From Bacteroidota bacterium (lineage in GTDB: Bacteria > Bacteroidota > Bacteroidia > Cytophagales > Cytophagaceae): a stretch of DNA of 64,000 nucleotides. The translations under genes were made by a program, and so were the position numbers. A model generated the notes under the pieces. The model made no database searches. It worked only from the letters and a program-made list of their open reading frames with translations, and was not told the origin of the DNA. Each line of letters starts with the position of its first letter. Position 1 is the stretch's first letter. Shown piece after piece: positions 45,629 through 54,780 of this stretch. The stretch lies in contig JAEYZG010000051.1 of the NCBI GenBank assembly GCA_023428135.1, positions 62,001 through 126,000 of the forward strand, in the 5' to 3' direction.

Positions 45629-47035
45629 TTAAAATCTGAAGTAAATAAATGGATTGTAAGTTCCTGCAACAAGTGAAAGCATACTCAAGACCAGCAAAAT
45701 TATCAAAACAGAAACTCCTGCAAAATCAGCGGTTGTACGCAAATTTTCACTTTCTCTTAAGACCTTTATCCTCCTTAGCTGTAGCAGATTTTTAATCACA
45801 GGAGTTGAGAAAATTAATCCTGCCATGAATGCAATTATAAAATCAGTATCTCTAAAGGGAATAAGGTAATTTTCGCTGACAGAGATTACTGGGGTAAACA
45901 TATTTTTCAGATAACTGAATGCAACGCTTAGATTATCTGATCTGAAAAATACCCATCCTATGCATATCACAATTAAAGAATAAGTGTGTTTAACTAATGA
46001 TGGTAATCTTTCTATAAAGCTTCCTAAAGGAGTTCTTTCCAGTATCAGGAAAGTTCCATGCCATCCACCCCAGACTATAAACGTCCAGTTAGGTCCATGC
46101 CACAAACCACATAGGAGAAATACTGTAATAAGGTTAAAGTAAGTTCTTAAATTTCCTTTTTTATTTCCTCCCATGGGAATGTAAAGGTAATCTCTGAACC
46201 ATGACGAAAGCGATATATGCCACCTGCGCCAAAATTCTTTTATCGATTTGGAAATGTATGGATAATTAAAGTTCTCTGGAAAATCAAAGCCGAACATTTT
46301 ACCTAGTCCGACCGCCATGTCAGAGTATCCTGAAAAGTCAAAGTATATTTGCATTGCATAGGTCATGATGGTGATCCAGGAAATAAGGAATCCCGCTTCT
46401 GCTACATTTTGAGCAAAAATATAATCTACTGCTCCGGCAAGATTATTTGCTATCAAAACTTTTTTGGCAAGGCCGATAATAAATCTCTTTAATCCTGTGA
46501 CTATTTTTTTAAATGAATGTTTTCTTTCCGTCAATTGCTGAGATATTTCCGGATAACGAACTATTGGCCCTGCTACCAATTGGGGAAAATTAGTAATGTA
46601 TAAACCAAGGTTTACTATGCTTTTTTGTGATTGTGAGGACTTTCTATAAACATCTATTATATAGGATAGGGCGTGAAATGTAAAAAAAGATATGCCTAAA
46701 GGAAGTGTAATTTTTTCTGCTGTCGGCATGCCTGCTAACTCCAATAAGAAGTTTGAATATTTAAAATAAATCAATAAACCAAGATTGAATATTACAGCAA
46801 GGGTAATAGTGGTTTTAGGAGCCAGTTCATCTGGTTTCTCCAGCATTGAGGCAAAGAAAAAATTAGCCAAAATAGAGACCAGCATCACAACGCTATGCTG
46901 CGCTTCTCCCCATATATAAAATGAAAGACTTGCGGCTAAAAGGAACAAGTTTTTAAATTTTCCCGGTAAAATATAATACCCTAAAAGGCATATCGGCAGG
47001 AAAAGGAATATAAAGACAAGAGAACTAAAGACCAT
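45629..47035 (-). CDS. AlgI-type MBOAT O-acyltransferase
   Basis: A 468-residue integral membrane protein with about ten helices. FWRRWHISLSSWFRDYLYIP is the signature of the AlgI branch. CGLWHGPNWTFIVWGGWHG contains the catalytic histidine of the MBOAT family. ITNFPQLVAGPIVRY is also characteristic. It passes acetyl groups across the inner membrane to the AlgJ-like partner encoded next. Both are co-transcribed from a promoter just upstream. The glycan being acetylated is unknown. Confidence 0.9.
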   Translation of the reverse strand: MVFSSLVFIFLFLPICLLGYYILPGKFKNLFLLAASLSFYIWGEAQHSVVMLVSILANFFFASMLEKPDELAPKTTITLAVIFNLGLLIYFKYSNFLLELAGMPTAEKITLPLGISFFTFHALSYIIDVYRKSSQSQKSIVNLGLYITNFPQLVAGPIVRYPEISQQLTERKHSFKKIVTGLKRFIIGLAKKVLIANNLAGAVDYIFAQNVAEAGFLISWITIMTYAMQIYFDFSGYSDMAVGLGKMFGFDFPENFNYPYISKSIKEFWRRWHISLSSWFRDYLYIPMGGNKKGNLRTYFNLITVFLLCGLWHGPNWTFIVWGGWHGTFLILERTPLGSFIERLPSLVKHTYSLIVICIGWVFFRSDNLSVAFSYLKNMFTPVISVSENYLIPFRDTDFIIAFMAGLIFSTPVIKNLLQLRRIKVLRESENLRTTADFAGVSVLIILLVLSMLSLVAGTYNPFIYFRF

Positions 47036-47052
47036 TGTGAATATTTGATTAT

Positions 47053-47082
47053 CAAAGATAATTCAAATGAGTTAACGGGCAA
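47053..47082 (-). promoter_or_regulatory. Promoter of the O-acetylation operon
   Basis: On the minus strand TATCTTTG (47053-47060) matches TAnnTTTG, and a TTG (47080-47082) lies 19 bp upstream as a -33 box. The start codon follows 17 bp after the -7 element. Confidence 0.65.
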
Positions 47083-47170
47083 AATATGGTATTTAGTGCG
47101 GAAGAAAATTTCTGAATGAGAATTTTAGGATATATAAATAGGTGATAGTCAGGAGGTCTGTTAGCTCGTT

Positions 47171-47680
47171 TTATTGGGTAAAATAGTAAATCGCTCCTGC
47201 TATAATGAGTATAAAGAGTAGAACCAAAATTGCTACTGTTGTCCTGGAGGTTTTTCTTGAAGCTTTAAGTCGTACATTTTCGGTTTTAGCAAATTTGCTT
47301 CCCCAAAGTCCTTTTACAGCATATACAACTTTGTCAACAGTAGATTTATCTTTAACAACATAGTCAAAAGCACCTGCTGATTTTACTTTATCGACCAACA
47401 TTTTTTCTTTTTCATTGGTAAGAACTATAATATCAGCTTCAGGCTTCCTTTTTTTGATGAGTTTTACTGCATCAATTATATTAATATCTGAATATTGTTC
47501 GTCCAGAATTACAATATCGAGGTCTTTGCCGATATACATGTCCAGATCCTTGGCTATTGTATGTCCATTTCTGTGTATATTCACTTTCTCATGAAATTCT
47601 CTTTTAAGCCTTTCAGTGAGAAGTGCTGAACTCATTTCATCTTCGATTAGTAAAATGTCAATAATAGTATCCTCGGCCAT
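47171..47680 (-). CDS. Receiver domain fused to a C-terminal transmembrane helix
   Basis: 169 residues from the ATG at 47680. Residues 5-130 are a response-regulator receiver: acidic pair E13/D14 (LLIEDE), phospho-acceptor D60 (VILDEQ), T88 (VLTNE) and K110 (VVKDKS). After a basic linker (RLKASRKTSRTT) a single helix spans about 149-167 (VAILVLLFILIIAGAIYYF). There is no DNA-binding or enzymatic output domain, so it is a membrane-tethered phospho-acceptor. A TTG at 47737 could extend it upstream, but the ATG is preferred. It follows the acyl-CoA synthetase gene by 53 bp and is probably co-transcribed. Confidence 0.8.
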   Translation of the reverse strand: MAEDTIIDILLIEDEMSSALLTERLKREFHEKVNIHRNGHTIAKDLDMYIGKDLDIVILDEQYSDINIIDAVKLIKKRKPEADIIVLTNEKEKMLVDKVKSAGAFDYVVKDKSTVDKVVYAVKGLWGSKFAKTENVRLKASRKTSRTTVAILVLLFILIIAGAIYYFTQ

Positions 47681-47733
47681 AAGTGGAGTTTTCACTTTTA
47701 ACAAAGGGAAATTTGAATTGTTTAAATAATAGG

Positions 47734-49749
47734 TCAAACTTCTGTTAATACTTTTCTAAGCTCTCTTCTCATAATCTTATTGGAGGCAGTTCTGGGTATT
47801 GTTGTAACTTTTACGATTTGGGAAATTCTGAACAAGGGATTTAATTGGGATGTCAGTAAATCCTGAAGATTCTTTTTAAGAAGTCCTTCATCTGAAACTT
47901 GATTTCTTTCAGTATAGAAGACAACTAATTTTTCAGGTCCTCCCGTATTTGGTGCAATTGAAATTGCTGCAGTTTCCAGAATTTGTGGATGTTTATTTAG
48001 AGTCTCCTCTATCTCGATAGCGCTTATTTTAATACCTCCAAGGTTCATTGCATCATCAGTTCTTCCTACGCTTTTGTAAAATTTATAGGGGCCTTCTTGT
48101 ATAGTTTCAAATGCATCACCATGTTTTCTGAGAGCTTCTCCTCCTGGTCCACTAGGCATCCCTTCATAATATTCATTATGGTGATTTCTGTTCAACAGTG
48201 TCTGACTCAGGCCTATTGATGGAGGAACAAGAAATACTTCTCCTGTTTCATTGGCCCTTGCCGGTTGTTTGTTTTCATTCAAAAGGAAGTAATTAAGGCC
48301 CAGTGCAGGAGTGGTAAACATTGCAGGGGAAACAGGTTCACAAATTGTACCTGTAATATAGCCACCTCCTATTTCTGTACCTCCGCAATATTCAATAATA
48401 GGAGCTTTAAAATCTGACATTCCCATAAGATATAGGTAGTCATCTGCATTGGATGGCTCTCCGGTTGATGAGTACAAGCGAACGTCCCAGTTAAACTTAC
48501 TAATAAAATCATTTTTAATCCAGCCTCTTACTACCGATGGTATTGTTCCCATAATAGTGATACCAGCACTTTCTGCAAATTTCCCAAACTGCTCTGTAAC
48601 TGCAGATCCTGTGAATAGGGCCATTGTTGCTTTATTGATTAAGGTCGCATATATGAGCCAAGGGGCCATCATCCAACCCATGCCGGTGGTCCAGGTTACT
48701 ACATCTGTCTCTTTTATGTCAAGGTGGAAATGTCCGTCAGCTGCACATTTGATAGGTGTTGTATGTGTCCATGGAATGGATTTTGGCTCCTTCGTTGTTC
48801 CGGATGAAAAAAGAATATTGGTTATGTCATAAGGATCACATTCAGTGGAACAGGCTGCGTTTTTTGATAGCAGGTTTCCTAATAACAAATCTCCTTTTCG
48901 CAGATGTTCTTCATTATCCGAAGATATAAGAATGGCAGGTCCGCAATTAGCTTCTTTAACTTTGTCATAAACATTAAGCGTTTTACCTCCATATGCATAT
49001 TGGTTTACAGTGATAACCGCTTTCGCATTCGTAATCTCGACTCGCTTGCAGAGTTCAACAGGAGAAAAGCTGTCTGCTACAGAAACTGCAATCATTCCAG
49101 CTTTGACAAGAGCAAGATATATGGCTACTGCTTCAATAGAAAATGGGAGATAAAGAACAAATCGATCACCTCGTTTATAACCTTTTTCCAAAAGGCCATT
49201 AGCGATATGGTTGCTGTATGAATCCAGCTGTTCATATGTTATCTTTTTAATACTATCATTTTCTTCAGAACCTTCGATGATGGCAGTTTTATTTTTATCA
49301 GCAAGGAAGCAGCTATCAGCGATATTCATCAGGGCTCCTTCCATCCATATAGCCTCCTCAACACCGTGAAATGTGTCAAGTATAGATAAATAAGGTTCTT
49401 TAAATTTTATGCCTGTACGTTTAACAACCTTTTCCCAATAAAGGGCTCTGAAAGATGATGCCCAGGTGAAGAGCTCTTTAAAATCTTTATTGCCACTTTC
49501 GGTAATCAACCATGATAAATTGGAATTTTCAATATCCTCAGGTGATGGGGACCAGGCAATGCCAGCTTTATTTTTCTTATAAAGTTCATGAAATATTTCT
49601 TTCCACAAATTGATTTCTTTGCGTGAAAAACGGGTCTTCAGAACACCTTTCCACCATAAAGCCTTTTCCTCAATATCGCCTTCCTTTTCAGAGAGGATTT
49701 GCAGTTGCTCTATTTCTTTTTGATCTAGAATAGCTGAATATATTTTCAT
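47734..49749 (-). CDS. AMP-forming acyl-CoA synthetase (AAE17/18-like)
   Basis: A 671-residue adenylate-forming enzyme. The P-loop-like motif is NILFSSGTTKEPKSIPWTH. The adenylation motifs YSSTGEP and GRTDDAMNLGGIKISAIEIEE follow, and the terminal lysine region contains RTASNKIMRRELRK. There is an N-terminal extension of about 100 residues before IWMEGALMNIADSCF. The MNLGGIKxS form is characteristic of the plant peroxisomal AAE17/18 branch. It should activate a carboxylic acid with ATP and CoA; the substrate is not predictable. Homology to acetyl- or acetoacetyl-CoA synthetase is an alternative reading. Confidence 0.8.
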   Translation of the reverse strand: MKIYSAILDQKEIEQLQILSEKEGDIEEKALWWKGVLKTRFSRKEINLWKEIFHELYKKNKAGIAWSPSPEDIENSNLSWLITESGNKDFKELFTWASSFRALYWEKVVKRTGIKFKEPYLSILDTFHGVEEAIWMEGALMNIADSCFLADKNKTAIIEGSEENDSIKKITYEQLDSYSNHIANGLLEKGYKRGDRFVLYLPFSIEAVAIYLALVKAGMIAVSVADSFSPVELCKRVEITNAKAVITVNQYAYGGKTLNVYDKVKEANCGPAILISSDNEEHLRKGDLLLGNLLSKNAACSTECDPYDITNILFSSGTTKEPKSIPWTHTTPIKCAADGHFHLDIKETDVVTWTTGMGWMMAPWLIYATLINKATMALFTGSAVTEQFGKFAESAGITIMGTIPSVVRGWIKNDFISKFNWDVRLYSSTGEPSNADDYLYLMGMSDFKAPIIEYCGGTEIGGGYITGTICEPVSPAMFTTPALGLNYFLLNENKQPARANETGEVFLVPPSIGLSQTLLNRNHHNEYYEGMPSGPGGEALRKHGDAFETIQEGPYKFYKSVGRTDDAMNLGGIKISAIEIEETLNKHPQILETAAISIAPNTGGPEKLVVFYTERNQVSDEGLLKKNLQDLLTSQLNPLFRISQIVKVTTIPRTASNKIMRRELRKVLTEV

Positions 49750-50063
49750 TAAATTCAGTAATAAGTTAAAACAATATTAAAATTGGTTGCCGGGCAAAAT
49801 GCTCTATTTAAATTTTAACAAGAATTAAACCATTTTGTCTAACTATCAACAGGAAAAACATTAGTTTTTTCCCTGAAATACAGATTTACGCATTGCTGAT
49901 TAGAGGGTTCTGAAACTCGCGAAACAAAAGTGGGAGTTGTTAATCTGATAAAAAAATGAAGTCAATGTTTAAATGCCTGAGAACGAGAATTAATTTCATT
50001 TTTATTTTGTTCCACAGGATAAATCTTTTGTTTATCTCCTATACAAAGTATTAATTTTAGTTC
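49750..50063. other. 314-bp divergent intergenic region
   Basis: Separates the acyl-CoA synthetase gene from polA. It is AT-rich with T tracts, and I saw no strong TAnnTTTG element, hairpin or small gene in it. Confidence 0.4.
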
Positions 50064-52886
50064 ATGAACGGTTCCGAAAAAAAACTTTTTCTCCTGGATG
50101 CAATGGCCTTAATTTACAGAGCTCATTTTGCTTTCAGTAAAAATCCGAGAATAACTTCTACAGGGGTTAATTCCAGTGCTGTTTTTGGTTTTACCAATTC
50201 CCTTCTGGAAGTTTTATATAAAGAAAAACCTACTCACATTGGTGTAGCCATTGATACTGCAGGGCCGACTTTCAGGCATGAAAGTTTTGTCGAATATAAA
50301 GCCAACAGGCAGGAACAGCCTGAAGATATAACTATTGCAATTCCCTACATAACACGTCTTTTAGAAGCTTTTCAGATTCCTCTTATCGGTATTCCGGGTT
50401 ATGAAGCAGATGATGTGATCGGCACATTGTCCTCCAAAGCCTGCAAAGAGGGCTACACGGTCTACATGCTCACCATGGATAAGGATTACAGTCAGCTGGT
50501 CAATGATTGCGTTTATCTCTATAAGCCATCCTACATGGGCAACGGACATGAAATTTATGATGTTGCAAGGGTGTTGGAGAAATTCGGTATTAAAAGGGTT
50601 GACCAGGTAAGGGATATACTGGGATTGATGGGAGATAGTGTCGACAACATTCCCGGGATTCCTGGTATTGGAGAAAAAACTGCCCAAAAGCTTATTGCAG
50701 AATACGATACTGTAGAAAATCTTATCGCCAATGCCGATAATCTGAAAGGGAAGCTTAAAGAAAACGTAGTGAATTTTGGTCCTCAGGGAATTCTTTCTAA
50801 AGAGCTTGCAACAATCCATTGTGATGTGCCAGTTGTATTTGATGATGAATTGTTCAGATATAAGGAACCTCTGAAAGAGGAGTTATCCAAGCTTTTTGAT
50901 GAGCTTGAATTCAAGACACTGAAGAAAAGAGTTTTTGGAGAAGATGCCGCCGCCGCTCAGGTTGCTTCTTCAGGTAGGTCCACAGCAAAAGTAAATGCTA
51001 ACGGGCAAATGTCAATGTTTGGAAATGCGGAGAATGAAGTCCTTACTGAAGAGAAAGTTGAAGAAAAGGTTTTCTGTACCATAAAAGACACTGTTCACGA
51101 TTACAGAGTTATTGATACTCCTGAACTTATATCTTCCTTGGTTTCTTATTTGAAAGTTCAGGATGAATTTTGTTTTGATACGGAAACCACCAGTCTTGAT
51201 GCTGCAGAAACAGACCTTGTCGGACTTGCATTTTCCTACTACAAAGGAGAAGCATATTACGTGCCGGTTCCGCAGAATTTTGAAAGGGCGAAAGAAATAG
51301 TACAATTGTTTAAAGATGTTCTAGAGGATAAAAGGATCACAAAGATCGGGCAAAATCTAAAGTTTGATATTCTGGTTTTGAAAAGATACGGGATAGATGT
51401 GGATGGTCCTGTCTTTGATACTATGCTTGCACACTATCTGATAGAGCCTGATATGCGTCATAATATGGATTTCATGTCAGAATATTATCTTAATTATTCT
51501 CCTGTTTCTATTGAAGCCCTGATTGGGAAAAAAGGTGTAAAGCAGAAGAATATGAAAGATGTTCCATTAAAGGATATTGCTGAATATGCGGCGGAAGATG
51601 CAGATATTACACTGCAGCTGAAGCATATACTTCAACCTATTCTTAAGGAACAGAAAACCGAAAAGCTTTTCACTGAAGTGGAAATACCTTTGGTAACAGT
51701 GCTTGCAGATGTAGAAAGGGCTGGTGTAAAAATCAACCCCGACGCTCTGAAAGAGTTTTCAAAGCAGTTGGATCTGGAGTTGCTTGATATTGAAAAAAGT
51801 ATTTTCACACGTGCTGGTTGTGAGTTTAATATAGCTTCTCCTAAACAATTAGGAGATGTATTGTTTGAAAGATTAAAAATTGACCCGAAGGCCAAGAAGA
51901 CTAAGACGGGACAATACGCAACAGGCGAAGAAGTGCTTTCAAAACTTGCCCCTGATCATTTGATTGCTCAGGAGATTCTTGATTACAGAGAACTTCAGAA
52001 GCTGAAATCTACCTATGTAGATACATTACCACTTCTTATCAGTAAAGTTGATGGAAGGGTCCATACTTGCTATAATCAGGCAGTAGCTGCTACGGGAAGG
52101 CTTAGTAGTACAAATCCTAACTTACAGAACATACCTATTCGTACCGACAGAGGGAAAGAGATCAGGAAAGCTTTTGTTGCACGCGACAATGATCACTTGA
52201 TTTTATCAGCGGATTATTCTCAGATAGAACTTAGGATTATGGCTGAGTTCAGTAAAGAAAAGAATATGATCGAAGCTTTTCAGAAAGGGATCGATATTCA
52301 TACAACTACTGCTAGCAAGGTCTATAAAGTTAATCTTGATCAGGTAACATCAGAGATGAGAAGAAATGCCAAGATGGTAAACTTTGGAATCATATATGGT
52401 ATTTCGGCATTCGGTCTTTCTCAAAGACTTGATATTCCAAGGAAAGAAGCTGCAGATATTATAGATGCCTATTTCAATGAGTTTCCAGCCATTAAGTCGT
52501 ATATGGATGAGGTTATCAATAAAGCGCGTGAGCATGAATATGTAGAGACAATATTGGGAAGGAGAAGGTATTTAAGAGATATTAATTCCAGAAACATCAC
52601 TCAAAGAGGATATGCTGAACGAAACGCTATTAACGCTCCCATTCAGGGAAGTGCAGCGGATATGATAAAAGTCGCAATGATCAATATCCATAACTGGATG
52701 AAACAGGAAAATCTTAAATCCCGCATGATTATGCAGGTCCACGATGAACTTGTTTTTGATGCTCATAAGTCAGAGATCGATGTGTTGAAGTTGAAGGTGG
52801 AAGAGTTTATGAAGACAGCTTTGTCAATGTCGGTTCCTATGGAAATTGGAATAGGTGTAGGAGAAAACTGGCTTGAAGCACATTAA
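50064..52886 (+). CDS. polA: DNA polymerase I
   Basis: A 940-residue protein with all three classical domains. The 5' nuclease occupies about 1-290 (LLDAMALIYRAHFAF, PGYEADDVIGTLS, GIPGIPGIGEKTA). The 3'-5' proofreading domain spans about 340-530 and keeps the catalytic residues (FDTETTSLD, IGQNLKFDILVL, YAAEDADI), so it looks active. The polymerase domain spans about 560-940 (ADYSQIELRIMAEFS, RRNAKMVNFGIIYG, QVHDELVFDAH). It replaces RNA primers and fills repair gaps. The length is normal. It is transcribed alone, with a short hairpin between it and the next gene. Confidence 0.97.
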   Translation: MNGSEKKLFLLDAMALIYRAHFAFSKNPRITSTGVNSSAVFGFTNSLLEVLYKEKPTHIGVAIDTAGPTFRHESFVEYKANRQEQPEDITIAIPYITRLLEAFQIPLIGIPGYEADDVIGTLSSKACKEGYTVYMLTMDKDYSQLVNDCVYLYKPSYMGNGHEIYDVARVLEKFGIKRVDQVRDILGLMGDSVDNIPGIPGIGEKTAQKLIAEYDTVENLIANADNLKGKLKENVVNFGPQGILSKELATIHCDVPVVFDDELFRYKEPLKEELSKLFDELEFKTLKKRVFGEDAAAAQVASSGRSTAKVNANGQMSMFGNAENEVLTEEKVEEKVFCTIKDTVHDYRVIDTPELISSLVSYLKVQDEFCFDTETTSLDAAETDLVGLAFSYYKGEAYYVPVPQNFERAKEIVQLFKDVLEDKRITKIGQNLKFDILVLKRYGIDVDGPVFDTMLAHYLIEPDMRHNMDFMSEYYLNYSPVSIEALIGKKGVKQKNMKDVPLKDIAEYAAEDADITLQLKHILQPILKEQKTEKLFTEVEIPLVTVLADVERAGVKINPDALKEFSKQLDLELLDIEKSIFTRAGCEFNIASPKQLGDVLFERLKIDPKAKKTKTGQYATGEEVLSKLAPDHLIAQEILDYRELQKLKSTYVDTLPLLISKVDGRVHTCYNQAVAATGRLSSTNPNLQNIPIRTDRGKEIRKAFVARDNDHLILSADYSQIELRIMAEFSKEKNMIEAFQKGIDIHTTTASKVYKVNLDQVTSEMRRNAKMVNFGIIYGISAFGLSQRLDIPRKEAADIIDAYFNEFPAIKSYMDEVINKAREHEYVETILGRRRYLRDINSRNITQRGYAERNAINAPIQGSAADMIKVAMINIHNWMKQENLKSRMIMQVHDELVFDAHKSEIDVLKLKVEEFMKTALSMSVPMEIGIGVGENWLEAH

Positions 52887-52924
52887 TTGGAAATGGATCT
52901 GTAGTCACAGAGTGCTGTTTAATA

Positions 52925-52932
52925 TAAATTTG
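52925..52932 (+). promoter_or_regulatory. -7 promoter element before the RlmI-like gene
   Basis: TAAATTTG (TAnnTTTG) 58 bp before the ATG at 52991. The hairpin at 52953-52979 would lie in its leader. Confidence 0.4.
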
Positions 52933-52952
52933 TTATTAGTTTTAATACAAAG

Positions 52953-52979
52953 TTCTCCTGTTAATAACTATCAGGAGAA
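52953..52979 (+). terminator. Small hairpin after polA
   Basis: TTCTCCTG (52953-52960) pairs with CAGGAGAA (52972-52979), followed by TTTC. It is either a weak polA terminator or a leader hairpin that masks the next start region, whose ATG is 11 bp downstream. Confidence 0.45.
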
Positions 52980-52990
52980 TTTCTCAGAAG

Positions 52991-54163
52991 ATGGATAGAA
53001 TAGTAAAGTTAAAGCCAAAGAAAGAAAAGGCTGTGTTGAATAAACATCCTTGGGTCTTTTCTGGTGCAGTGGCTAAGGCAAATGCGAAAGATGGAGATAT
53101 TGTCGAAGTTGTAGATGCAGATAACAGATTTCTCGCCTATGGGTTTTATTCCTCAGAGAGTCAGATAGTATGCCGATTGTTTGAGTGGGACAAAAGCAAT
53201 AATAAATTTGATGACGTATATTGGAGCGCTAAAATTGATAGAGCAATTCAGTTAAGAAAGTCCATTATTGATTTTACATCAACAAATGCTTATCGGTTAC
53301 TTCATGCAGAAGGTGATTTTTTACCAGGCCTTATTGCTGATGTTTATAAGGATACTCTTGTACTGCAGATCAGTATTAAAGGGATTGAACAAAGAAAGGA
53401 GCTATTTTTTGATATCTTCAGAAAGGCTGGTTACTCATTTATTTACCTCAGATCGAGCGGAAGTTCAAAAAAGAATCTGGATGTAAAGTCTGATGGCCTT
53501 TGGATTGCAGGAGAAAATAAAGGGCCTTTTGAGGTTATGGAAAATGGACTTAAGTTCATGGTAGATGTTGTCGAAGGTCAGAAGACAGGCTTTTTCCTTG
53601 ATCAACGGGATAACCGGGAGTTGGTAAAGCGTTTTTCCTCAAATAAGAAAGTTCTAAATGCATTTAGTTATACAGGTGGGTTCTCTGTATATGCACAGGC
53701 AGGAGGGGCTGAGGAAGTACATTCTCTTGATATCTCAGGAGATGCCGTAAAGGGTGCTGATGAAAATGTTCTGTTAAACTTTCCAACTGCTTCTCATAAG
53801 TCTATAGCAAAAGATTGTTTCGAGTATCTGAAAGATATGCAGGAGAACTATTATGATCTGATCATTTTGGATCCTCCTGCATTTGCTAAGTCTGCAGCAG
53901 CAGTAGACAGGGCTGCAAGAGGTTATAAAGACATCAATATGCGAGCATTCAGAAAAATCAAAAAGGGAGGTGTGCTATTTACTTATTCATGTTCTCAACA
54001 TATCACCAAAGACCTGTTTCAAAAGATTATTTTTGGGGCTGCTGCTGATTCAGGAAGGAATGTGAGAATTCTTTTTCAGTTGCATCAGCCAGCAGATCAT
54101 CCGGTTAATCTTTATCACCCGGAAGGGGAATACCTGAAAGGACTTGCGTTGTGGGTGGAGTAG
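52991..54163 (+). CDS. rlmI: Class I SAM-dependent rRNA cytosine methyltransferase (RlmI type)
   Basis: A 390-residue protein. The N-terminal PUA-like domain starts KPKKEKAVLNKHPWVFSGAV. The SAM site is VLNAFSYTGGFSVYAQAGGA with the acidic LDIS. The catalytic segments are IILDPPAFAKSAAAV and FTYSCSQHI. The family methylates position 5 of 23S rRNA cytidine (m5C1962 in E. coli). Size and order are standard. It is cytoplasmic. The stop lies 7 bp from the stop of the convergent yjbQ-like gene. Confidence 0.9.
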   Translation: MDRIVKLKPKKEKAVLNKHPWVFSGAVAKANAKDGDIVEVVDADNRFLAYGFYSSESQIVCRLFEWDKSNNKFDDVYWSAKIDRAIQLRKSIIDFTSTNAYRLLHAEGDFLPGLIADVYKDTLVLQISIKGIEQRKELFFDIFRKAGYSFIYLRSSGSSKKNLDVKSDGLWIAGENKGPFEVMENGLKFMVDVVEGQKTGFFLDQRDNRELVKRFSSNKKVLNAFSYTGGFSVYAQAGGAEEVHSLDISGDAVKGADENVLLNFPTASHKSIAKDCFEYLKDMQENYYDLIILDPPAFAKSAAAVDRAARGYKDINMRAFRKIKKGGVLFTYSCSQHITKDLFQKIIFGAAADSGRNVRILFQLHQPADHPVNLYHPEGEYLKGLALWVE

Positions 54164-54170
54164 CTTGTTG

Positions 54171-54593
54171 CTACTCCCCAAATACAGTTACAGTAATTTC
54201 TCTTCCCGATGCGTGATCACGATGTTCGCATAGATATATTCCTTGCCAGATACCCAGATTAAAGCGTCCTCCTGTAACAGGTATGCTTATTGAACTGCCC
54301 ATCAGTGATGCTTTTATATGTGCTGGCATATCATCAGGTCCTTCCAGAGTATGTTTATAGTAGGGCGCATTCTCAGGTACCATTTTATTAAAGTGACTTT
54401 CAAAGTCTTGTCTCACTGTTGAATCAGCATTTTCATTAATAGTAAGACTTGCTGAGGTATGGTGAATAAAGACATGGGCCAATCCTACTGATATATTTTT
54501 CAATTCAGGAATTTGGAATTCAATTTTACCTGTGATCAGATGGAATCCCCTTTTAAATGCAGGAAGAACAAATGTCTTTTGAATACATTTCAT
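54171..54593 (-). CDS. yjbQ: YjbQ family protein (UPF0047)
   Basis: A 140-residue protein with the YjbQ signature. HHTSASLTINENAD supplies conserved histidines, and HTLEGPDDMPAHIKASLMG and LGIWQGIYLCEHRDH give the remaining His/Glu set. Size is normal. Some members have weak thiamine-phosphate synthase activity, hence the name secondary thiamine-phosphate synthase, but the physiological role is unsettled. It is convergent with the RlmI-like gene. No thiamine genes are nearby. Confidence 0.9.
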   Translation of the reverse strand: MKCIQKTFVLPAFKRGFHLITGKIEFQIPELKNISVGLAHVFIHHTSASLTINENADSTVRQDFESHFNKMVPENAPYYKHTLEGPDDMPAHIKASLMGSSISIPVTGGRFNLGIWQGIYLCEHRDHASGREITVTVFGE

Positions 54594-54780
54594 AATGATG
54601 GGATGAATAGTACTTCTTGGATGTCTGAAAAGAGCTATTTAAGCCTAAAATTTTTATGGGGTAATTATAACGGAAATTTGATTTCGTTGGACGAAAATTA
54701 AAGTAATTTTTTATCGGTATCTCGTAAATGATGTTTAAACACTTTTAAACAAAAAGTTCTTCTGTTTGTTTACTTCACTG

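Noticed and set aside
47681..47737. Upstream TTG start for the receiver protein
   Set aside because: The TTG would overlap the synthetase stop, but the ATG at 47680 gives the normal receiver N-terminus.
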